From Tsukamurella sputi (GTDB lineage Bacteria > Actinomycetota > Actinomycetes > Mycobacteriales > Mycobacteriaceae), in contig NZ_VIGV01000005.1 of assembly GCF_007858445.1 (NCBI RefSeq), positions 124,001 to 188,000 on the forward strand: a stretch of 64,000 nucleotides of DNA. Direction: 5' to 3'. Each line of letters opens with the position of its first letter. Position 1 is the first letter of the stretch. Shown here one piece after another: positions 17,670 through 26,298 of the stretch. The translations under genes and the position numbers were made by a program. The notes beneath the pieces were generated by a model. The model saw only the letters and a program-made list of their open reading frames with translations. It searched no databases and had not been told where the DNA came from.

Positions 17670-18107
17670 ATGAACGTCGACGTGGCGGTGGAGCGCGTGA
17701 TCGCCGCCGAGCGCACGGAGGTGGCGGGTTTCGCCGGCGATCCGTCGAACGCACCGCTCTGGTACTCCAACATCCGCACCGTCCGATGGCGGACGGAACC
17801 GCCGGTCGCGGTCGGTTCCCGCATGGACTTCGAGGCGAAGTTCCTCGGCCGGACGCTCGCCTACACGTACGAGGTGGTCGAGCTCGTCCCTGGCGAGCGG
17901 ATGGTCATGCGCACCACCGACGGGCCGTTCCCGATGGAGACCACGTACACCTGGCAGACCGTCCCCGGCGGCACCCTCATGCGGCTGCGCAACCGTGGGA
18001 CACCGAGCGGATTCGCCCGCATCGCAACGCCGGTCATGACGCTCGCGATGAAGTCCGCGATGACGAAGGATCTCGACCGCCTGAGCGTCCTGCTCGCGGA
18101 CGGGTGA
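17670..18107 (+). CDS. SRPBCC (START/Bet v1-like) family protein
   Basis: This 145-residue protein has the helix-grip pattern of polyketide cyclase/dehydrase-like SRPBCC proteins: an N-terminal strand (VDVAVERVIAAERTEVAGFA), WYSNIRTVRWRTEPPVAVGSRM-type loops, and the ending helix of DLDRLSVLLADG. Such proteins bind hydrophobic ligands. It lies 37 bases after the secreted protein and converges with the VOC gene. The ligand is unknown. Confidence 0.8.
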   Translation: MNVDVAVERVIAAERTEVAGFAGDPSNAPLWYSNIRTVRWRTEPPVAVGSRMDFEAKFLGRTLAYTYEVVELVPGERMVMRTTDGPFPMETTYTWQTVPGGTLMRLRNRGTPSGFARIATPVMTLAMKSAMTKDLDRLSVLLADG

Positions 18108-18148
18108 GGACGTCGGGCCCCTGAAACGGCCTCGCGCGGGTCGCCCCG

Positions 18149-18493
18149 TCAGCCGTGCGCGCGCTGATGGCGCGGCTGGTAGAGCCCGATCGCACCGCCG
18201 CCCGGAAGCGTCAGCGAGGTCAGCAGGCCCCACCCCTGGTCCGTGATCGGCGCGGTCTCCACTCCCTTCGCATCGAGCTCGGCCACCTCAGCGGCCACGT
18301 CGTCGCACATCAGGTACAGCTCCTGCTTCGGCGGACCGTCGGTGGGATGGACTGCGATCTCCGACGCGGGCAGCGGCAGGATCAGCCAGCCCTGGCCTGC
18401 GTCGACCCCGTCGACACCGAGTACGTCGCGAAGGAACGCACGGTCGGCGTCAGCGTCGGTGGAGTAGTGGATGATGTGCGCCCCGTTGATCAT
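18149..18493 (-). CDS. VOC-superfamily (glyoxalase/dioxygenase-like) protein
   Basis: ATG 18493 gives 114 residues, one VOC module of paired beta-alpha-beta-beta-beta units (INGAHIIHYSTDADADRAFL at the start, the LYLMCDDVAAEVAELDAKGV helix in the middle, TLPGGGAIGLYQP at the end). Metal ligands are plausibly His8 and the later Glu. Function unknown. A very long inverted repeat at 18510-18575 lies immediately upstream of its start and may affect its expression. Confidence 0.8.
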   Translation of the reverse strand: MINGAHIIHYSTDADADRAFLRDVLGVDGVDAGQGWLILPLPASEIAVHPTDGPPKQELYLMCDDVAAEVAELDAKGVETAPITDQGWGLLTSLTLPGGGAIGLYQPRHQRAHG

Positions 18494-18509
18494 CCGCCCA
18501 CCGTAGCGC

Positions 18510-18575
18510 CACATCTTTCCAAGCGTTCTGCGACGCCACGGAACGGATTCGTCGCAGAACGCTTCGAAAGATGTG
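18510..18575. repeat. Long inverted repeat, 25-base arms
   Basis: The left arm 18510-18534 and the right arm 18551-18575 are reverse complements with one mismatch in 25, around a 16-base spacer. The core reads CAAGCGTTCTGCGAC and GTCGCAGAACGCTT. There is no T-run, so it is not a normal terminator. It is comparable in design to the palindromes flanking the AbiEi/DUF559 genes but has no such gene beside it. The rest of the gap, 18576-18689, holds nothing I recognise. Confidence 0.8.
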
Positions 18576-18689
18576 TGCGGCCCCGTCAGCCGCGCGGCCA
18601 CCGCGCACGGCCTCATGTCCGTTGTGGCACCAGAGGTCACGATTTCATTAGTGCGCAGAACGACGGCTCGTTCCCGTGGTGGCGCAGAA

Positions 18690-19829
18690 TCACTCCTCGA
18701 GTACGCGGAAGACGTACGTGGTGCGGCCGAGGGTGAGCTGGTCACCGTCGGACAGGGGGTGTTGCCCGGAGACGCGGCGCTCGCCGACGTAGGTCCCGTT
18801 GGAGGACTGCAGATCCCGCACGGCGAAGCCGCTGACGGAGCCGGTGATGACGGCGTGCTCGCGGGAGACCTTGGTGTCGTCGATGCTGATGTCGTTGTCG
18901 GGCAGACGGCCCAGGCGGACCTCGCCGTGCACCGGGTACTCCGTGCCGTCGGCAGCGGTGAGCGTGCCGCGCGGGCCGGTTCCGGCGACCGTCACGTCCG
19001 TCTCGGTCTTCTCGAAGGCGCGCGCGTCACCGGGCACGGCAGCGGGCCGGGCGACGGCGAAGGCCAGCTGCTCCTGCCGCAGCACCTTGCCCTCCAGTTC
19101 GACCAGCGCGGGCGTGGGATCGGCGCCGAGCTCATCGGCGAGGGTGCGCCGCAGTTCGCGCGCCGCCTCCAAGGCGTCGGCCTGCCGTCCGGTGACGTAC
19201 AGCGCCGTGATGAGCTGCCCCCACAGCGGCTCCTGCAGCGGATGCTCGGAGACGAGGCGGCGGAGCTCGCCGATCACCGACGCGGCGCGACCGGCCGCGA
19301 TCTCGGAGTCGTACATCGCGGACTGCACGGCGGCGCGCTCCTCAGCCATGCCGATCGCGAAGTTATCGGCGAACTGCAGGCCGCGCAGGTCGGCGACGGC
19401 GTCGCCGCGGAACTCCGACAGCGCGGACGCGAAGGCGAGCGAGGCCTGGTCGTACCGTCCGGCGGCGGCGAGCTCGGCGCCCCGTCGGCGGGCGGATTCG
19501 AACCGGCCGATGTCGGACTGCTCCGGCTCGAGGTCGAGGCGGTAGGTCGAGCCGGAGGTCACCAGCAGGCCGTCGAGGCCCGACCCGGCACCCGGCCCGC
19601 GCAGCGCCTTGCGCAGTCCACTGACGAAGACCTGGAGGCTGGCGCGCGCCGACGCGGGCGGATTACCGTCCCAGACCTGCTCGCTCAGCGAGTCGACGGT
19701 GACGGCGCGCCCCCGGTTCATCACCAGCAGCGCAAGCACCGAACGCGGTTTCACGCCCGACACCTCGTTGGGCGCACCGTCCACGGAGAGCGAGACCTGG
19801 CCCAGCACCCGGATATCCAAAGTCGCCAT
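18690..19829 (-). CDS. EmbR-like transcriptional regulator (OmpR-type HTH, BTAD, FHA)
   Basis: ATG 19829 gives 379 residues. The order is a winged-helix OmpR-type domain (about 1-95), a bacterial transcriptional activation domain of TPR-like helices (about 100-245), and a C-terminal FHA domain (about 290-375) with the signature LGRLPDNDISID, SREHAVI and SSNGTYV. EmbR in M. tuberculosis is phosphorylated through its FHA domain by a serine/threonine kinase and controls cell-wall arabinosyl transferase genes. Whether this copy is EmbR itself is uncertain; no emb genes or kinase lie here. It is divergent from pitA. Confidence 0.88.
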   Translation of the reverse strand: MATLDIRVLGQVSLSVDGAPNEVSGVKPRSVLALLVMNRGRAVTVDSLSEQVWDGNPPASARASLQVFVSGLRKALRGPGAGSGLDGLLVTSGSTYRLDLEPEQSDIGRFESARRRGAELAAAGRYDQASLAFASALSEFRGDAVADLRGLQFADNFAIGMAEERAAVQSAMYDSEIAAGRAASVIGELRRLVSEHPLQEPLWGQLITALYVTGRQADALEAARELRRTLADELGADPTPALVELEGKVLRQEQLAFAVARPAAVPGDARAFEKTETDVTVAGTGPRGTLTAADGTEYPVHGEVRLGRLPDNDISIDDTKVSREHAVITGSVSGFAVRDLQSSNGTYVGERRVSGQHPLSDGDQLTLGRTTYVFRVLEE

Positions 19830-19926
19830 GGGCGAATAGTAGTCGCGGGCCGCCAGGCGCCCCCGCGGGACACCGCCCGATAAGAACAAATCGGACACGA
19901 CCAGGGGTTTCTGAGAGCGCCCTGAA

Positions 19927-19942
19927 TGAACATCTGGTGAAC
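19927..19942. promoter_or_regulatory. PHO-box-like direct repeat upstream of pitA
   Basis: TGAAC occurs at 19927 and again at 19938, an 11-base period. The second unit reads GGTGAAC, the reverse complement of the GTTCACC unit of actinobacterial PhoP boxes. The site lies about 95 bases upstream of the phosphate transporter. Phosphate-responsive control is inferred. Confidence 0.4.
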
Positions 19943-20036
19943 GCTCGCCGGACGATGACGAACCTGCAGGTCAGAAGGATGTCGGACCCGTCTCACCTGT
20001 TTGGTGGAAACGCATCCGAGACCGCACTATTTCCTC

Positions 20037-21287
20037 ATGAACAGCGAACTCATCATCCTGCTGTTGGTGATCGTGACGGCGCTCGCCTTCGACTTCACCA
20101 ACGGCTTCCACGACACGGGCAACGCGATGGCCACGTCCATCGCGACCGGCGCCCTGAAGCCGAAGACGGCCGTGAGCCTGTCGGCGATCCTGAACCTGGT
20201 CGGCGCCTTCCTGTCCGTCGAGGTCGCACTCACCGTGACCAACGCGGTGATCAAGATCCAGAACAAGGACGGCTCGCCGAAGGCGGAGTTCACCGCCCAG
20301 CACGGCCGCGCACTGCTGATCATCGTGCTCGCCGGCCTCATCGGCGGCATCGTCTGGAACCTGCTGACCTGGCTGCTGGGCCTCCCGAGCTCCAGCTCGC
20401 ACGCGCTGTTCGGCGGCCTGATCGGTGCCGCCCTCGCCTCGGGCGCCGGTGTGGTCTGGGTCGGCCACGGCAAGCTCGACGGTGTCGTGGGCAAGGTCAT
20501 CATGCCCGCGCTGTTCGCACCCGTCGTCGCGGGCCTGGTCGCTGCGGTCGGCACCTTCCTGATCTTCCGGATCGTCGCCGGCGTGGCCGAGCGGTTCACC
20601 GAGGAGGGCTTCCGCTGGGGCCAGATCGGCACCGCCTCGCTCGTCTCGCTTGCCCACGGCACCAACGACGCGCAGAAGACCATGGGCGTGATCACCCTCG
20701 CCCTGATCGGCTACAGCGCCTCCACCCCCGACTCCACCGGACTGTTCGCCTGGCACGACACGCACGGCGTCCCGTTCTGGGTCAAGGTGTCTTGTGCCGT
20801 CGCGATCGCCCTCGGCACCTTCCTGGGCGGCTGGCGCATCATCCGCACCCTGGGCAAGGGCCTCATCGAGATCAGCTCGCCGCAGGGCATGGCCGCCGAG
20901 GCCTCGTCGGCCACGATCATCCTGGCCTCGAGCCACCTGGGCTTCGCACTCTCCACCACTCACGTCGCCACCGGCTCGATCCTCGGCTCCGGCGTCGGCA
21001 AGCCCGGTGCCAAGGTGCGCTGGGGCGTCGCCGGCCGCATGGTCGCCGCCTGGGTCATCACCCTCCCCGCCGCCGCGGTCGTGGGCGCGATCATGTGGTT
21101 CATCGCCGCCAAGATCCCGACGCTGGCCGGCCCGCTGGTCGCCTTCGTGATCCTCGTCGCGCTGTCCGGCTACATGTACTGGCGCGCGCAGCAGCAGAAG
21201 GTCGACTCCAACAACGTCAACGCCGAGTGGGACGACGAGACCAACGCTCTCGCTCCCGCCGCCGAAGAGAAGATTGCGAAGGTCTAA
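20037..21287 (+). CDS. pitA: Low-affinity inorganic phosphate transporter
   Basis: ATG 20037 gives 416 residues with about ten membrane segments. The two PiT signatures are present: AFDFTNGFHDTGNAMATSIA (about residues 14-33) in the first half and LAHGTNDAQKTMGVI (about 205-219) in the second. It imports metal-phosphate complexes driven by the proton gradient. The following genes (a small membrane protein and DUF3349) match M. tuberculosis Rv0545c-Rv0543c in order. Three bases separate it from the next gene. Confidence 0.93.
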   Translation: MNSELIILLLVIVTALAFDFTNGFHDTGNAMATSIATGALKPKTAVSLSAILNLVGAFLSVEVALTVTNAVIKIQNKDGSPKAEFTAQHGRALLIIVLAGLIGGIVWNLLTWLLGLPSSSSHALFGGLIGAALASGAGVVWVGHGKLDGVVGKVIMPALFAPVVAGLVAAVGTFLIFRIVAGVAERFTEEGFRWGQIGTASLVSLAHGTNDAQKTMGVITLALIGYSASTPDSTGLFAWHDTHGVPFWVKVSCAVAIALGTFLGGWRIIRTLGKGLIEISSPQGMAAEASSATIILASSHLGFALSTTHVATGSILGSGVGKPGAKVRWGVAGRMVAAWVITLPAAAVVGAIMWFIAAKIPTLAGPLVAFVILVALSGYMYWRAQQQKVDSNNVNAEWDDETNALAPAAEEKIAKV

Positions 21288-21290
21288 GAC

Positions 21291-21593
21291 ATGGAAACCA
21301 TCTCCCTCGCCCTCAGCGCAGTCTGGAAGGTCCTCCTCGTGGGCCTCATCCTCGGTGCCGGTCTCCCCGCCCTGTTCGCCGTCGGTGTTCGCGGCCTCGC
21401 CATCGGCAACGGCCACGAGCAGGAGGACGGCACCGTCCACCAGCCGAACCCGCTCGGCAACGTGCTCGCCGTGATCGCCTTCGTCATCGTCGTCGCCGCG
21501 GTGCTCCTCGGCATCGCGATGATCGTCGCGTCCGGCTTCAAGTACGAGCTCACCTTCGAGCACATCTACCCGTGGTTCGAGAAGAAGAAGTAG
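21291..21593 (+). CDS. Small membrane protein of the pitA operon
   Basis: This 100-residue protein has two membrane segments (about residues 10-32 and 57-80) joined by a polar loop, and a charged C-terminus ending in KKK. It corresponds to Rv0544c by position. It starts three bases after pitA, so the two are likely made together, perhaps as an accessory to phosphate uptake. No biochemical function is known. Confidence 0.8.
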   Translation: METISLALSAVWKVLLVGLILGAGLPALFAVGVRGLAIGNGHEQEDGTVHQPNPLGNVLAVIAFVIVVAAVLLGIAMIVASGFKYELTFEHIYPWFEKKK

Positions 21594-21603
21594 GGGCAGG
21601 CAC

Positions 21604-21915
21604 ATGACCACCGAGAACACGCAGGACAGCGTCCTCACCCAGGTCCTCGACTGGCTCCGCGCCGGCTACCCCGAGGGTGTGCCGCCGAAGGACTACTTCC
21701 CCCTCCTCGCCCTGCTCAAGAAGCAGCTCACGGAGGACGAGGTGAACTCCGTCATCGGCCGCATCCTCGCGAACCGTCCCGATGAGGTGCACCGCGAGGA
21801 GATCGAGGCCGCGATCACCAAGGTCACGCAGTCCGAGCCGAACGACGAGGACCTGCGTCAGGTCGCCTCGAAGCTCGCAGCGGGCGGGTGGCCGCTCACC
21901 GGCTTCGCCGGCTGA
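21604..21915 (+). CDS. DUF3349 protein (first copy)
   Basis: This 103-residue helical protein carries the family start VLDWLRAGYPEGVPPKDYFPLLALLKKQLT (about residues 12-41, shown here only as the family landmark WLRAGYP through LLALL) and ends in GGWPLTG. It matches Rv0543c, whose fold is a small helical bundle of unknown function. It lies ten bases after the small membrane protein. A second copy sits 104 bases downstream. Confidence 0.85.
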   Translation: MTTENTQDSVLTQVLDWLRAGYPEGVPPKDYFPLLALLKKQLTEDEVNSVIGRILANRPDEVHREEIEAAITKVTQSEPNDEDLRQVASKLAAGGWPLTGFAG

Positions 21916-21953
21916 TCTTCACCATCGCAATGCCGCTCGCCGCGGCGCTGGTC

Positions 21954-21986
21954 GACCCCCTATTCTTGTTCACGGAGTAGGGGGTC
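21954..21986. other. Stem-loop between the two DUF3349 genes
   Basis: GACCCCCTATTC (21954-21965) pairs with GAGTAGGGGGTC (21975-21986) with one mismatch around a nine-base loop. No U-run follows. It could be a mycobacterial-type terminator after the pitA operon or an element in the leader of the second DUF3349 gene. Confidence 0.5.
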
Positions 21987-22018
21987 GTCCCTTACCTACA
22001 TGTGGAGGTGATTCGCGG

Positions 22019-22372
22019 ATGAGTGCAGGCACTGGGTTCATCGCGAAGATCGTGGACTGGCTGCGCGCCGGCTACCCCGACGGCGTGCCCAGCACGGATT
22101 ACCAGCCCTTGCTGGCGCTGCTCGACCGTCAGCTGACCAAGGAAGAGGTCAAGGAGGTCACGCGCGAGCTGATCGACGAGGCGCACCTCTCGCCCGAGGG
22201 CGTCGAGCCGATCACCCGCGTGGACGCCGGCGTGGCCATCAGCGGCCACACGCACGAACTCCCCCTCGAGAAGGACATCGCCCGCGTGCGCGAACGCCTC
22301 GAGCGCAAGGGCTGGCCCTTCGACGACGCCCCGCTCAACCCCGAGGGCTGCCCCAAATCGCACGGCGAGTGA
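22019..22372 (+). CDS. DUF3349 protein (second copy)
   Basis: ATG 22019, preceded by a GGAGGTGA ribosome site, gives 117 residues. It repeats the pattern of the first copy (IVDWLRAGYPDGVPSTDYQP, LLALLDRQLT, RLERKGWPF), so the two are tandem paralogues. It also has a 15-residue polar tail with a cysteine. Its stop overlaps the menE start (GTGA). Function unknown; translational coupling to menE is visible. Confidence 0.85.
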   Translation: MSAGTGFIAKIVDWLRAGYPDGVPSTDYQPLLALLDRQLTKEEVKEVTRELIDEAHLSPEGVEPITRVDAGVAISGHTHELPLEKDIARVRERLERKGWPFDDAPLNPEGCPKSHGE

Positions 22373-23517
22373 ACCTCGAGATCCTGCCGATCGACACCGT
22401 CGAATCGGCGCTCCCGCAGCTCTCCGCGCTGCTGGACGGCACGGCGCCCGCGTGGCTGCCCGTGCCCGCGCGCGACGCGCGGGAGGCGGCCCGTCTGGCG
22501 GAGGCGCTCGCCGCGGGCACCCCGATCGACGAACGGGCCGCCCTGGTGGTGGCCACGTCCGGCACCACGGGCACGCCCAAGGGGGCGATGCTCACGCGCG
22601 CCAATCTGCAGGCCAGCGCCGCCGGGACCCACGAGCGGCTCGGCGGGCCCGGCCAGTGGCTGCTGGCGATGCCGCCGCACCACGTCGCCGGGGTGCAGGT
22701 GATGTTGCGCTCCCTCGCCGCCGGCCACGCGCCGGCGCAGCTCGACGTACGGTCCGGCTTCGACCCCGCCGCCCTCGCCGCCGCGCACGCGCGGATGACA
22801 GCGGACCGTCGGTACGTCTCCCTGGTCCCGACCCAGCTGGTGAAGGTCCTCGCCGACCGGGCGGCGACCGAGGCCCTCGCCCGGTTCGACGGGGTGCTCA
22901 TCGGCGGCGCCGCCTGCCCCGTCCCGGTCCGCGAGGCCGCGCTCGCCGCCGGCATCCGCATGGTGCGCACGTACGGGATGTCCGAGACCGCGGGAGGCTG
23001 CGTCTACGACGGTGCGCCCCTCCCGGGTGTCGAGGTCCGCCTGGACGGCCCGGAACAGCGGATCGTCCTCGGCGGCCCGACGGTGGCCCTCGGCTACCGG
23101 AACCTGCCCGAGCACCCCGCGTTCGCCGAACCCGGCCGGTTCCGCACCGACGACGCGGGGACGCTCACCGACGGGGTCCTCGCCGTCACCGGCCGGCTCG
23201 ACGAGGCCATCTCCACCGGCGGCCTGACGGTGCTCCCCCAGGTCGTGGAGGCCGTTCTCGCGCAGGTTCAGGGTGTGGCCGAGGTCGCCGTCTTCGCGCA
23301 GCCCGATGCGCGCCTGGGCCAGCGGGTGGCCGCCGCGGTGGTTCCGGTCCCGGGCGCGGAGGTCACCGTCGAACTGCTGCGCGCGGCCGTGGAGGCCGAG
23401 CTCGACCGGACGGCGGCGCCGCGGGCGCTGTACCTGGTCGACGAGTTGCCGCGGCGCGGGCCGGGCAAGATCGACCGGCGGGCGCTGGCGGCGCAGGTCA
23501 CAAATATTCACGACTGA
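22369..23517 (+). CDS. menE: o-succinylbenzoate-CoA ligase
   Basis: MenE activates o-succinylbenzoate with ATP and CoA. The 382-residue protein is short for an adenylate-forming enzyme, as usual for actinobacterial MenE. It has the P-loop ATSGTTGTPKGAM (about residues 62-74), the core motif RTYGMSETAGG (about 201-211), and the hinge and C-terminal lysine GKIDRRAL (about 367-374). GTG 22369 overlaps the preceding stop. It is separated from the men genes at 11-15 kb by the EmbR/pitA block. Confidence 0.93.
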   Translation: MNLEILPIDTVESALPQLSALLDGTAPAWLPVPARDAREAARLAEALAAGTPIDERAALVVATSGTTGTPKGAMLTRANLQASAAGTHERLGGPGQWLLAMPPHHVAGVQVMLRSLAAGHAPAQLDVRSGFDPAALAAAHARMTADRRYVSLVPTQLVKVLADRAATEALARFDGVLIGGAACPVPVREAALAAGIRMVRTYGMSETAGGCVYDGAPLPGVEVRLDGPEQRIVLGGPTVALGYRNLPEHPAFAEPGRFRTDDAGTLTDGVLAVTGRLDEAISTGGLTVLPQVVEAVLAQVQGVAEVAVFAQPDARLGQRVAAAVVPVPGAEVTVELLRAAVEAELDRTAAPRALYLVDELPRRGPGKIDRRALAAQVTNIHD

Positions 23518-23526
23518 AGGAATCTC

Positions 23527-23559
23527 CGGTAAGGTTACCGCCGAGTAAGATAGCTCGGC
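23527..23559. promoter_or_regulatory. Adjacent inverted repeats upstream of the acyl-CoA dehydrogenase
   Basis: CGGTAAGGTTACCG (23527-23540) is an inverted repeat around a GG centre. GCCGAG (23540-23545) and CTCGGC (23554-23559) form a second. They sit 25-57 bases before the start and enclose a TAAGAT box. An operator for an unlinked regulator is possible; none is encoded next door. Confidence 0.4.
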
Positions 23560-23583
23560 AGGCACAGCCCGGATCGGAGAACC

Positions 23584-25377
23584 GTGAAGCAGAACATCGC
23601 AGCGCAGACCCCGCTGCTCAACCCCCGCGACGTCGACTTCCTGCTCTACGAGTGGCTGAACGCCGAGGAGCTCACCAAGCGCGACGCCTTCGCCGACCAC
23701 TCGAAGGAGACCTTCGACGCCGCGCTCGACCTGGCGGCCGACATCGCGGTGCAGAAGCTGTCGAACCACTACAAGGACGCCGACGCCAACGAGCCGACGA
23801 TCCAGCCCGACGGCACCGCGAAGACGCTGCCCGAGACCAAGGCCGGGCTCGACGCGATCAACGAGGCGGGATTCACCTTCGCCGAGCTGCCCGCCGACGA
23901 GGGCGGCATCGGCCTGCCGTCGCTGATCAGCAAGGCCGCGTTTGCGTGGATGCAGGCCGCGAACGTCGCGACCACCGTCTACTCGGGGCTGACGCTCGGC
24001 AACGGCAACGTGATCCGCTCCTTCGGCACCGATGAGCAGAAGCGCCTGTACCTGGAGCCGATGATCGAGGGCCGCTTCACGGGCACCATGTGCCTCTCGG
24101 AGCCCGACGCCGGCTCCGCGCTCGCCGATATCAGCGCCAAGGCCGAGCCCCGCGAGGACGGCAGCTACGCCATCACCGGCACCAAGATGTGGATCACCGG
24201 CGGTGACCACGAGATGACCGAGAACATCGTGCACCTGGTGCTCGCGAAGGTGCCGGGCGCACCGGACGGCGTCAAGGGCATCTCGCTGTTCATCGTGCCG
24301 AAGCACCTGGTGAACGACGATCAGTCGGTCGGCGAACGCAACGCCGTGAACCTGGTGAGCCTGAACCACAAGATGGGCAACAAGGGCACCACCAACTGTC
24401 TGCTGTCGCTGGAGAACGCCACCGGCTACCTGGTGGGCGCGGAGAACCGCGGCCTCGTGCAGATGTTCCAAATGATGAACGAGGCGCGCGTGGCCGTGGG
24501 CCTGGCGTCGTCGGCGATTGGCTACACCGGCTATCTGCAGTCGCTCGAGTACGCCAAGACCCGCGTGCAGGGCCGGCCGGTGACCGCTCCGACGGGGCCG
24601 CAGGTCCCGATCATCGAGCATCCCGACGTGCGGCGGATGCTGTTGGCGCAGAAGAGCTACGTCGAGGGCGGGCTCGCGCTCGCGCTGTTCGGTGCGCGCC
24701 TCGTCGACGACGCGCACACCGCGCCCACCGAGGAGGAGCGCACCGCCGCCGGGCAGCTGCTCGACTTCCTCACGCCGATCATCAAGAGCTGGCCGAGCGA
24801 GTGGGCCACCCGCGCCAACGACCTCGCCATCCAGATCCACGGAGGCTACGGCTACACGCGGGACTACAACGTCGAGCAGCTGTACCGGGACAACCGGCTC
24901 AACGCGATCCACGAGGGCGCCAAGGCGATCCACGGCCTGGACCTGCTCGGGCGCAAGGTTCCGCAGCACGGCGGGGCCGCGTTCGGCGCGCTGCTGGGCC
25001 GCATCGAGGCGACGGCGGCGCGGGCCGAGAAGCACGAGGAGCTGGCGCCGCACGCGGTCGCGCTCCGGGCTGCGTCGCAGCGAGCCGTCGAGGTCACGAT
25101 GGCGCTCGGCGGCACCGGGGATCCGGCGCTCTCGCTCGCGAACGCTACCTCCTACCTCGACGGCCTCGGCCACGTCGTGGTGGCGTGGCTGTGGCTCGAC
25201 CAGGCGCTGGCGACGTACGGCGAGGACGGCACCGCGAAGTCCGAGGCCTTCTACCGCGGCAAGCGGGCGGCCACGCAGTACTTCTTCGTGTACGAGCTTC
25301 CGAAGGCGCACACCGAGTTCGACCTGCTGGCGAAGCTCGACCGCACCACGCTCGACCTGGACACCTCCGTCCTGTAG
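23584..25377 (+). CDS. Acyl-CoA dehydrogenase with C-terminal extension (DmdC-like size class)
   Basis: The start is GTG 23584 and the length is 597 residues, the long class with an added C-terminal domain. Seen in order are an N-terminal acyl-CoA dehydrogenase domain, the FAD/substrate signature MCLSEPDAGSALADI (about residues 169-183), TGTKMWITGGDHE (about 198-210), and the catalytic-base region YRDNRLNAIHEGAKAIHG (about 435-455) with the glutamate. This class acts on short or unusual acyl-CoAs, including methylmercaptopropionyl-CoA. The substrate here is unknown. It lies between menE and menA without obvious pathway relation. Confidence 0.88.
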   Translation: MKQNIAAQTPLLNPRDVDFLLYEWLNAEELTKRDAFADHSKETFDAALDLAADIAVQKLSNHYKDADANEPTIQPDGTAKTLPETKAGLDAINEAGFTFAELPADEGGIGLPSLISKAAFAWMQAANVATTVYSGLTLGNGNVIRSFGTDEQKRLYLEPMIEGRFTGTMCLSEPDAGSALADISAKAEPREDGSYAITGTKMWITGGDHEMTENIVHLVLAKVPGAPDGVKGISLFIVPKHLVNDDQSVGERNAVNLVSLNHKMGNKGTTNCLLSLENATGYLVGAENRGLVQMFQMMNEARVAVGLASSAIGYTGYLQSLEYAKTRVQGRPVTAPTGPQVPIIEHPDVRRMLLAQKSYVEGGLALALFGARLVDDAHTAPTEEERTAAGQLLDFLTPIIKSWPSEWATRANDLAIQIHGGYGYTRDYNVEQLYRDNRLNAIHEGAKAIHGLDLLGRKVPQHGGAAFGALLGRIEATAARAEKHEELAPHAVALRAASQRAVEVTMALGGTGDPALSLANATSYLDGLGHVVVAWLWLDQALATYGEDGTAKSEAFYRGKRAATQYFFVYELPKAHTEFDLLAKLDRTTLDLDTSVL

Positions 25378-25397
25378 CGACTGCATAGGCTGGGTGC

Positions 25398-26273
25398 ATG
25401 GCAACCGCAGCGCAGTGGCTCGAAGGGGCCCGCCCCCGCACGCTCCCGAACGCGATCGCTCCGGTGATCGCGGGGACGGGGGCGGCGGGCTTCCTGGGCG
25501 AGGCGGTCTGGTGGAAGGCGCTGCTGGCGCTCGTCGTCTCGCTGTCGCTGATCATCGGCGTGAACTTCGCGAACGACTACTCCGACGGTATCCGCGGCAC
25601 CGACGACGATCGGGTGGGCCCGCTACGGCTCGTCGGGTCGGGGCTGGCCTCGCCCGCGGCGGTCAAGCGCGCCGCGTTCGCGTGCTTCGGGGTGGGCGGC
25701 ATCGCGGGTATCGCGCTGTCGCTCACCTCCGCGCCCTGGCTGATCCTCGTGGGTCTGGCGTGCGTCGCCGGCGCGTGGTTCTACACCGGCGGCTCGAAGC
25801 CCTACGGGTACCTCGGCTTCGGCGAGATCGCGGTCTTCGTCTTCTTCGGGCTCGTGGCGGTGCTCGGCACCGAATTCGTGCAGGCCGGGCGCGTGGACGC
25901 GGCCGGCGCTCTCGCGGCGTGCGCGGTGGGCTCGTACAGCTCCGCGGTCCTCGTCGCCAACAACCTGCGCGACATCCCCACGGACCGCGAGTCCGGCAAG
26001 ATCACCCTCGCCGTCCGGCTCGGCGACTCCCGTACCCGCGTCCTGTTCGCGGTGCTGGTCGGCGTCCCGACGGTGCTGGGCCTGGCCATGGCGGCCGTCG
26101 CCACGCCGTGGGCGCTGCTCACCCTGGCGTCGCTGCCGCTCGCCGTGCGCGCCGCCCTCCCCGTGGTCCGCGGCGGCCAGGGCCGCGAGCTCATCCCCGG
26201 CATCGCCCAGACCGGCCTTGCCATGCTCGTCTGGTCCGTCGGCGCGGCGATCGGCCTGTTCCTCGGGGCTTGA
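25398..26273 (+). CDS. menA: 1,4-dihydroxy-2-naphthoate polyprenyltransferase
   Basis: MenA attaches the polyprenyl chain to dihydroxynaphthoate in the membrane. The 291-residue protein has about eight membrane segments and the two aspartate-rich motifs of UbiA-fold enzymes: [14 protein letters not shown] (about residues 58-71) and [14 protein letters not shown] (about 186-199). It begins with [16 protein letters not shown], typical of MenA. It converges with the cysteine desulfhydrase gene. Confidence 0.94.
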   Translation: MATAAQWLEGARPRTLPNAIAPVIAGTGAAGFLGEAVWWKALLALVVSLSLIIGVNFANDYSDGIRGTDDDRVGPLRLVGSGLASPAAVKRAAFACFGVGGIAGIALSLTSAPWLILVGLACVAGAWFYTGGSKPYGYLGFGEIAVFVFFGLVAVLGTEFVQAGRVDAAGALAACAVGSYSSAVLVANNLRDIPTDRESGKITLAVRLGDSRTRVLFAVLVGVPTVLGLAMAAVATPWALLTLASLPLAVRAALPVVRGGQGRELIPGIAQTGLAMLVWSVGAAIGLFLGA

Positions 26274-26298
26274 TGCAATTCCCGCCGGCGGGCGGTGC

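Noticed and set aside
22129-25404. Open frame of 1091 codons on the minus strand opposite menE and the acyl-CoA dehydrogenase
   Set aside because: It is antisense to two well-supported genes and shows no motif of its own.
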